NCBI RefSeq assembly: GCF_024713975.1
Contig: NC_091097.1
Location: 10,484,361 to 10,548,360 of the forward strand
Source of the DNA: Paralichthys olivaceus
Taxonomy: Eukaryota; Chordata; Actinopteri; Pleuronectiformes; Paralichthyidae
DNA: 64,000 nt
Direction: 5' to 3'
A program made the position numbers and the translations under genes. Below the pieces are notes generated by a model that was not told the origin of the DNA, made no database searches, and worked only from the letters and a program-made list of their open reading frames with translations. Below, in pieces: positions 56,131 to 64,000 of this stretch (position 1 is the first letter of the stretch; every line of letters starts with the position of its first letter).

Positions 56131-59100
56131 TCTTTGATGCACGTGTTTACATGTTTTACTGATGTAATGTTCGTCACTATCAAACCTCAAACAAGAAAAA
56201 CACATAGTCATAACAAAGACATTCAAAATGATATGACAAATCAGAACTATATGTCTGAAACATTTCACTGTAAACTGCACAACATTAGAAGGAAACACGT
56301 GAAGAAAAGAAAAAAAGTACTTCCTGGACTTGTCACCACTATTAAAGCATCTTGATTAGTTTGCTAGAGTTCAAACTTTCCAGCAGTATGATGCAGTTGT
56401 TACTGTGATGTGGTTCAGCTGGTGCATAATGTGAAACTTGAAGCTGACTTAGTTTAAGATAAGTTTTACTGCAAATGTACATGTCATGTATTTATTCTAT
56501 TTTAGGATTAAAACAGATATTTACACAAAGCACTGTTTCTTTACCACTAAAGAAAGCTTTAAAATTAAAAGAAAAACTTGATGACAGTGATGGTATCAAT
56601 TCCATCTCTCAATCAGGCCAAACTATTATTCTTTATGCGGGCTGGCAGGCTTTAACATGCCCACGCTGTAAGGTCACCAGCACATTCACACCCACACACC
56701 CACATCTCGAGACAGATTGTGTGTTTTCAGCTCTCCTAGCTCCACGTCTTCATATTTCACTCAGAACGTTGTTAGAAACAAAACTGGCCATTTGGTACTT
56801 CTGATCCATTTTTGATGTGACAGTGTTTTCAGACACGGCTCTGATGTCTTCCTTTAAGATACAAAAGCTCATTAACTCTATAGTGCATTGTTAGGATGTG
56901 TGGGCGGGTGTGTTTGGCAGTGGAGTGGGTATGGGTTTCTTGTAAAAATAAAAATGTTGTCTCATTTCCCAAGAACATTCCTGCATTAATAATGCCTCTG
57001 ACTCTCAGGAAGACTGAACCCTGGAATTTCCACACACTACATGGCATACTGTCACATCCTGCTTTTAGTTTTTTATTTCAAGTGCAGGAAATGCAGCGTA
57101 TTCAGGATATGAATTCCTTGAAATTGAGATCATTTTGCCTTGAAATACGGATGAAGTGAACGTAGGGATGTTTATCACGAGTCACCTTGGGGAGGTTGAA
57201 TTTGAGAAATACATGTCAAAATAAATACGAAATCTAGAGACCGAGTCACTGACTCTTCAAGAATGCAAAGATAGTGTGATGAAATTCTCCATGTTCTCTT
57301 GTGTGTGGCCCATGCAGAGACAGGATGAATAGAAACAGAACAAGGGTTTTTTTCAGAAGAGAGAATAAACAGCTGCACACAGCCAGTTGCCTTTAATCCA
57401 GCTGGGGTCAAAGGTTATTTGAAGAGTCCATCAGATGGGAGCAGAAGGAGAAGATAGAAGAAGATATGGAACAGGGGAGGCCCTGAAATACAAACAGGGG
57501 GCTTTGGTTAAGAAAACAAGCATTGAGATTCCAGTCATGTTGCTGAAACACTCCCTATTCAAAATAATCAAAAGAGGCATTACACACACTACTCTCTACT
57601 CTGAAGGCCAGGAGCCTTTTACACAATATCAGTGTTTCACTGCGAATTCAGAAGAAATAATAACATTTAGCTCCATCAAACAGAACTGAAATATTAAAAA
57701 GTATGTACAGATACTTCCTGTTGATGTTGAGAGGCTCGTCAGCTGCCTCAGAGTCATTTCCTCATCATATGGATTCAGTGTGTTCAGGCTATTACACGTC
57801 TGTCAACAAGTGATAATAATGTTGTGATAATGTGACAGTCCTTTTCTGGCAGTACAGCCATTTCAGGTTGACAAGACAATGGTCAGATATTATTTTCTCC
57901 GTTCTCTAAAATAAAGACATCATTAATTTTTGCCACAGTACATTATTACCTCTACCAAGGAGCTTATGTTTTCACCCCTGTCTGTTTGTCTGTTGATTGG
58001 TTTGTGAACAAGATTACACAAAAACAGCTGGATGGATTTCCATTAAACTTGATGGTAGGATGTGGTTTGGCTAAATGAAGAACCTAATACATTTTGGTGC
58101 AGATCAGGGGGTGAATCCAGGAATATTTTTCGCTATATTTTCATTGGTTTCCAAGAAATTAATTAATGGGTCTTGATTAAAAAAAATCCAGACCCTGTGG
58201 TATGTGCTCTACTGAGTGTAATACTATGTTCAAGATTATTTTGTTTATATAGAAGAGGAGAGAAGAGTTAACCAAACAAAGAGAGATCTCTTAGTCACAC
58301 AAATCTATTTCCCCATCCTCTAAAAGAAAGACTAATTTATCTTTCCACAGTAGATTCTTTATTTGAGTGTCTCAAAATCTAACCTCAGACTATAAAACGA
58401 AACAAAAAGTAGCATGAGGAAATCCCCCTTCAATGTAAAAGGCACAAGAGTCTCACGAAAACCTCTCCAAATTCCATTTAACTCATTTATGGGTATCAGC
58501 ACCGGTCATGCTAATGTGAATGTTCTTTGTAGACATGCCAGGATACAAGAACATTGAGTGGGACGATGAGGGGAATGAATGAGCTGTCTGCACAAATTAA
58601 CTCCAGAGATGATATCAGGAACTCCAGGTGGCGACATTAACCCTTTAAATACATGTACATCTGAGTACATGTAGAGGAGTGACGTCACAGGACCATGCAG
58701 AGACTAATGACTTGTCAGAACACTGACAGAGTGACCTTGTACTTTCAGAGATAAACCCACATCAGCCGTCGTGTCCAGATGCTATTTCTCACCCACTCTC
58801 TATCTGTGTTATAAAACAGAGTGGGTATTTAATGTTTAACCAGTAGAATAACAAACTCTCACTTTGAAAACATATGAGTGTTATCTGTTTATTGTAATGT
58901 GATCATGGAAAATGCATGAGTCCAACCGAGATCCCTTTGTGTCCTCAGATTCTTCGGTCTCTGCTGACATTTGAAGCTGTTTTTTTTAATTTGGTGCAAG
59001 AGAAAAGATTCCAGTGGCTGGACACAGTGGACTGGGTTTTCTAGGATGGAGTTTTTTAGACAGCACATAAATAACACTCTGCCCTACTAGTTTCGTTGTA

Positions 59101-59715
59101 ACCAAGTTGTTAAACTGTTGCGAAAGTGAGTCTCATACTCATTGGATAATTGGCAGAGGTTCATAAGGACTTCCGAGTAAAACCTCAACATGCTGTTATA
59201 CAAAACAATGCATTTGTTTTTAAATTCCACTGTAGTTTGAATCTAGTTTCAACACACTGTCATTTCACTGCAGAAACCACAGTGCACCCTCACTCCCCCT
59301 GAGAGTTAACACTCTACATACCACAATGTTGAGAGACAAGATTAATTCCCCTGCCAAGGTCTGCATTCTTCCCATATTAATAAAACTGAGCACAGTTCAT
59401 TTCTGGAATTCATGTTTGCCTTTTGGGAAAGATCTGTTATCCTGAAACTGAAACAAAAAGTGAGATGACTACAGAGATTGCAGACTTCCAGATACTTCTT
59501 TGTGCAAAACTTTGTGTGATAACATTGTAATGATTTTATTATTACAGCAAACATGCAACTTTCATTTTTTAATCAAATGTTAAGGGAGCAATGAGCATAC
59601 TCTATGAAATGTATACATAAAAAATGTAGTCCTCTCTGTATAGAAAGGACATAAAATCTTTCCTTCATGGTTATTCTCCATATTTAAATCCAGAATGTAT
59701 TTATAGAGATTAATG
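56131..59715. other. Intergenic region, no gene recognised
   Basis: No exon-like frame resembles a known protein. A copy of the 'ccaaggagcttatgtttt' dispersed repeat lies at 57948-58215. The rest is AT-rich single-copy-looking DNA. Confidence 0.5.
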
Positions 59716-59719
59716 TGGA

Positions 59720-61345
59720 ACCAGCTCATTTGCCCGACAACATACAACACAAAATCTTTGAGCTGCAAAGCAACAACAAGCTCAAGTTCTATCACTGTAT
59801 ATCCTGAGGATCTTCCATTATGACGAGCCATGCACTGAAGTTTGCGTTTGATAAACTGTCATCAACCTGGAAAACCAGCTGCAAGTATATCATCACTACC
59901 ATCTGACATCAGATGCTTTGTCAAAGAGTTGGGTTCCAGCCATCGCATTTGTGAGGTTAGTGTGATATTAGTGTCTTCAGTTAATTGGTATGGCCCTTGA
60001 AGGACGTTATTAAACCTGAAATGGCCCTTGACAGGAAAAAGCATCACTTTCAGTATTAGCTGAGTGTAACATGTGCAGGAACCAGATAACAAACAGGAAG
60101 TATGGGATTTACTTTGGACAATTGAAAGGAGTCTACAAATAACAGGAAGAGTGTTCACTGTGAGTCATGCCAGAGATATAGAAAGTGCCTTGACTCCTCT
60201 GGTCCTGACCACTGGAAATCCCATTCAGAGGATCTCTTCCCTCATTAAAACCTCTGTTCTCTCTCTCAGTTTACTTGAAATGATCACAGTGTTAGCCTGG
60301 TCCGCTATCTCAGCCTCTCCATAACCTTTTCTTATTTGCAAAGGTCTTTCTTTGAGTCTGCGGTAATCTCTGCTTTCCATTGTAAAGTTGCTGGCCTAAA
60401 CCATTCTGTCGCCCTAACTTTCTAATTTTATTCACCCCACCTTTTCCTTTTCAGTGTTTTACCCCCGACTTCTTTTAAATGCAATTGCTTTCTTCAGTTG
60501 GAATCTAACTCCTGGTGGTTTTTGAGAGTCTCAGCTGAGACTGAAGGTCTCCTTTCACAGTAATTACATTGTTTTGTCATTAATGTTTCGCACAGGGAGA
60601 CCACTCCTGTAGAGCTCTGTCGTCTCCAAGAACAATCTCCCCTCACAGCCTGTCCCTTTGCTCGCCTGACGACCAAAAACAATTAGATCCATCCAGAAAC
60701 TCACAGTTGTTGGGGGAGGATGAGTCAGAAGTGCTGTTAGACATCCCCCTGAAGTCGTTAAGTAAATAGGATACATTTTAGGTCTATCAGAAAACTTCAA
60801 ATCGCTTGACTCATTTTTTTTTCAGGAAATCTGTGTTTTTTCTGCCCATTACAGCAATTTCAGAGAATCTAAAAAAGCAACTCAGCAGGTCAGATATTTG
60901 CTGACGGTTGGTTTGTGTGTGTCTAACTGGACATTACTGAGCCTGATGGCCCCAAGAGAGAATTATAACTCTACAACATAAAACTTGACATCATCGCCAT
61001 ATGGGAATGTTTAGAGTAGGTATGAGGAACCTTTTTCCAAGTGTCATTTTGATTTTGAATCACTGAATACACATCACACTAAGGTCTCTAATGTGCTGGC
61101 TGGAACTGCTTATTCGTCTTTGGGGAAGCAGATGTCAGATGGTAGTGATGATGATGACGCTATCAGCTGGTTTTCCAAGTTTGTGTCAGTCATTCTAGAC
61201 GGAAACTGAATGTACAGTTTAGAGAAGTAGTGCTTACAATTGTAGGCTGTCACAAACTTCAGTGTATGTCTCCTGAGAATGGGAAAATCCTCAGGATACA
61301 GTACATACAGCTTGAAGTCTGTATTTTGTGTTGTATGTTGTAAGC
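59720..61345. repeat. Long diverged inverted repeat
   Basis: The left arm (about 59720-59990) and right arm (about 61055-61345) are inverted copies. For example, the reverse complement of 59866-59920 (gatgtcagatggtagtgatg ... cagctggttttcc) matches 61135-61180, and the reverse complement of 59740-59825 (atcctcaggatatacagt ... ttttgtgttgtatgttgt) matches 61283-61342. The arms carry gaps of tens of bases relative to each other. The spacer of about 1.06 kb shows no transposase I can recognise. This is either an old foldback element or two opposed copies of a dispersed repeat. Confidence 0.6.
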
Positions 61346-61649
61346 TGCTTTTGTATTTAACAGCTTAGCAAATATGTTCAATTCCTGTTTGTTTACATGC
61401 TCTGAAACCTTTTGCTAAAATGCCTGCAGGAGTTTTACAAACTCATCAGCCTATTCAGAGAGTCCTGATATAGGCTTTTGTTTTTGCAAAGAAAATACGC
61501 AGAAACTGAGCAATGATCCCATGTGGCCAGAGAGCTGGTCAGTATTTGATATATCTGTTGTTTCATTGTGGACCAGAGAGAAAAACTGCTACATACTTTT
61601 CTTGAAATTAGACACACTGACAAAACAAAATCCTTTGTGCAAAATTCCA

Positions 61650-61722
61650 CATCTACTTTCTGTTTCTACTTTCTTTTTCTACTTTCTTTTTCTACTTTCT
61701 TTTTCTACTTTCTTTTTCTTGA
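61650..61722. repeat. 12-bp tandem repeat (ctactttctttt)n
   Basis: About five near-perfect copies of a 12-base unit ctactttctttt, the first with ctactttctgtt. Confidence 0.85.
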
Positions 61723-62214
61723 CATTCAACATGATGCACGTCAGTAATGAAACATAACCTCTGCATATGTGTTGCATTCACCCTGCACATGACTCAGACA
61801 AGCATATAGCTGGGAGGGCCCACTATGAAAGTCTGTTGGTCTATAATTTTATATTATTTATCTTTATAGCAGAAAAAAGTAGTTGCTGTCAACTGTCAAT
61901 TTGCTGCCTCCTCTTGTATTTATGAATCGTGGGTCAAATAGGCCTTGGAGGCCAGATACCCCTGATTCCTGGTGTAGTAGGCTGCGTGAGTAAAATAAAA
62001 AGTTTCACTCATGAGTAGTTTATTTTAACGAGACATTTATAAATTATATAACTAATAAGCCTCAATTGTATTCCCTTTTCCCAAGAGAAAAAGGGGTTTA
62101 GTAGAGGCATATGCTGAGTGCAGAGGCTGTGATAGATGATGTCACATATTCTGGGAGTAATAAAGTGGAAATATTTTTCCAGTTGGATGCAAAGACACAC
62201 ACCTACATCATCAG

Positions 62215-62311
62215 TCAGAGGTAAGAGTGATGCCAGGAGAGGTCCCCCAGAATCCTTTGCTTGAAATCCTCCAATGCATCGAAAAACATCTGCTCATGAG
62301 GCTGACTGCGT
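62215..62311 (-). CDS. Possible terminal exon of an unidentified gene
   Basis: A strong acceptor (TTTCTCCCTGCAG) precedes a 97-base frame RSQPHEQMFFDALEDFKQRI... that ends HHSYL followed by TGA. The segment has amphipathic-helix character. I do not recognise the protein, and no matching upstream exon was found between 62320 and 64000, so the rest of the gene would have to lie beyond the window or be noncoding. It could equally be a chance frame. Confidence 0.25.
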
Positions 62312-64000
62312 CTGCAGGGAGAAAGAAACACACATGAGAATGTTTGATCTCTTTGGCTCTTTGTGGAAGATCTATCTGAGAGTTCAGTAACTTCGCTGCA
62401 GAGGCCACTGAATGGAAGTCACAACTGAATTGAGTGATCTCTGGCTCCCCTACATGTTGAATCCAAGAAGGTGTTTCACATAATTTCTTTAGTAGGCTAT
62501 TTACCAAACACTAAAGCTGTGTCTTATTCTTGTCTTTCACCACTAGATGGCAGCACAGTTTCAAATCACTTACCACAACTCTCACACACAACTTCTCTAA
62601 CCGTTTTGCACGTTTGATCCCCACTGGCTGTGCAGAGATTTGTGGGGCAGACAGGGTTTTTGGTGGAGGTGGAGGAGGGGGGGGCGGCTGCTAACAGTTG
62701 GATATCATATGGATATGGGAAACCTCAGCAGTGGCAACCACAGCGACCACATACGCACACACTGAGGCCATAACAAAGCCTGTGGGAAAACCCAATTAGC
62801 GAGGTCAAAGTCAACTGGGTAGAAACGTGGGATCCCTGTTACTCAGATTTAATTTGAATCAATCATTATTGGTGGTGGGAGAGAGAGAGAGAGTGAAAGA
62901 GAGAGAGAGAGAGAGAGAGATAAGCTCACATGGGCTCACAGGCCTGAGCGTGTCCCTCATTTTTTTCTTTAAGGAACATTTTTCTTGACTATCAAATACT
63001 GATTAAATAGAAACTGCAAATGCTGCAAATCAAGCTCTTTACAGGAAATGTGATTCTGTGGCTGATCACCTACAGCAGCTCACAGTTCAGCTGCCTTCGC
63101 CAAGTAGGTTATGTTTTTAACCCCTTTCTGTTTGATAGTTGGTTATTTAGTCAGCAGGATTACGTACAATTTTCACTTGATTAACAATGCAAGATTGAGA
63201 TTTTCACACTTCTCATATATCCATAAATTATCCATTCATGGATATTAATGAACAAATAGGCATACTTAGGAGACTGATATTTAAGATGGTTTGCTATTTG
63301 GTCCAGATCGAAATCAAAATCTGGATGTAATGAGTTTAAATGTAGTTTCATAAGGGAACTGTTGGACCTTGTCTTGTCTAGTTTTGTCTTGTTTGACCTT
63401 TTATGTTATTGTTGCAAATGCAAGAAACAGAATAATAGTTGTTTCCCCTTTAGTACATCTGCCTTGTTAAACAGAAGCGAGTTAATGCCATGTTTAAAAT
63501 CATATTTTTGCATCTTGAATGTGTTTTTATTATTACATTGAGAACTTCGTATATGCCACAGAAAAACTGATGTTACTGCTTTTTGGAAAATGAATGTGAG
63601 AGATAAAAATTCTGTAAAACCACAAAATCTCCCAATCGCACCTGCAAGACTTTGTTTGTGTGTAGTGCTTTTTTATAAACCTACATCCATATCTTCTCTG
63701 TGCCATCCAGCTGTGGCTCTGCCAGTGGTGTATAGCTGTTAAAGAGATTATTGGTTTTACTGATGCAGGATAAAACCACAAAGACAGACAATTTCTCAGG
63801 CCTTTAAAATGGTAACAGGGTAATCCTCTGTTTGCGAGAACTTTAAACACAGAGATTCGCTGTCTTTCTGTGGTTTAATTTTAACTTGTTTGTTTTGGGC
63901 CATCTCCAATACGTGCTGCATATGGACACTTTCTCACAGAACTGCATGGCCCGAAGCTTTTCCCTACCCTCTCCAGCTCACTCTCTCTCTCTTCGTTGTT
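62312..64000. other. Intergenic region, no gene recognised
   Basis: A GA microsatellite lies at 62878-62921 (gagagagagagag... gtgaaagagagag...), and a copy of the dispersed 'ccaagtaggttatgttttt' repeat at 63098-63370. A G-rich run (ggaggaggggggggcggc) is near 62672-62689. No exon is recognised. Confidence 0.5.

Noticed and set aside
59580-60324. Short frames near 59.6-60.3 kb as a gene
   Set aside because: They overlap the inverted repeat arms, resemble no known protein and lack supported splice structure.

Overview
The window looks like a stretch of teleost fish chromosome, probably from a spiny-rayed (percomorph) species. Genes are intron-rich with GT-AG splice sites, and intergenic DNA is AT-rich and full of CA/GT microsatellites and short inverted-repeat elements of kinds common in fish genomes. 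There is no bacterial, viral or plasmid signal. All eight recognised genes lie on the minus strand, so transcription runs from high to low coordinates. Exon limits were placed by hand from splice sites, reading-phase continuity and remembered family resemblance; no alignment was run.

In transcription order: a five-Ig-domain ICAM-like gene (55729-52035); a three-Ig ICAM-like gene with one membrane span (50857-46965); a three-Ig ICAM-like gene with two alternative membrane-span terminal exons (44378-42300); a three-Ig ICAM-like gene with no visible membrane span (38442-35798); cmc4 (34872-34496); cdc37 (32481-28732); tyk2 (25720-17036, 23 coding exons, 1161 residues); and raver1 (14861-7398, 14 coding exons, 730 residues). 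ICAM genes beside RAVER1, TYK2 and CDC37 match the arrangement on human 19p13.2, so this is a conserved vertebrate block. cmc4 is an addition relative to that block.

Functional reading: the ICAM-like proteins should be immunoglobulin-superfamily cell-surface or secreted ligands. Tyk2 is a JAK kinase for interferon and IL-12-type receptors. Cdc37 delivers kinases to Hsp90. Raver1 is an RRM protein that works with PTB and vinculin. Cmc4 is a small mitochondrial twin-CX9C protein.

The least ordinary parts are the ends of the ICAM genes. One gene carries two successive membrane/tail exons, with a poly(A) signal between them. Two others have no recognisable membrane exon in their own interval, and one of these has a stop and a poly(A)-like hexamer just past its last Ig exon. 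Other points of note are an APE-to-AIE change in the tyk2 kinase domain, inverted-repeat elements inside tyk2 introns (one ending about 15 bp from a splice donor), a CA repeat filling over half of the single coding intron of cmc4, and a long diverged inverted repeat near 59.7-61.3 kb.

Bases 1-5280 and 55.8-64 kb hold no gene that I can recognise, apart from one possible terminal exon at 62.2 kb.
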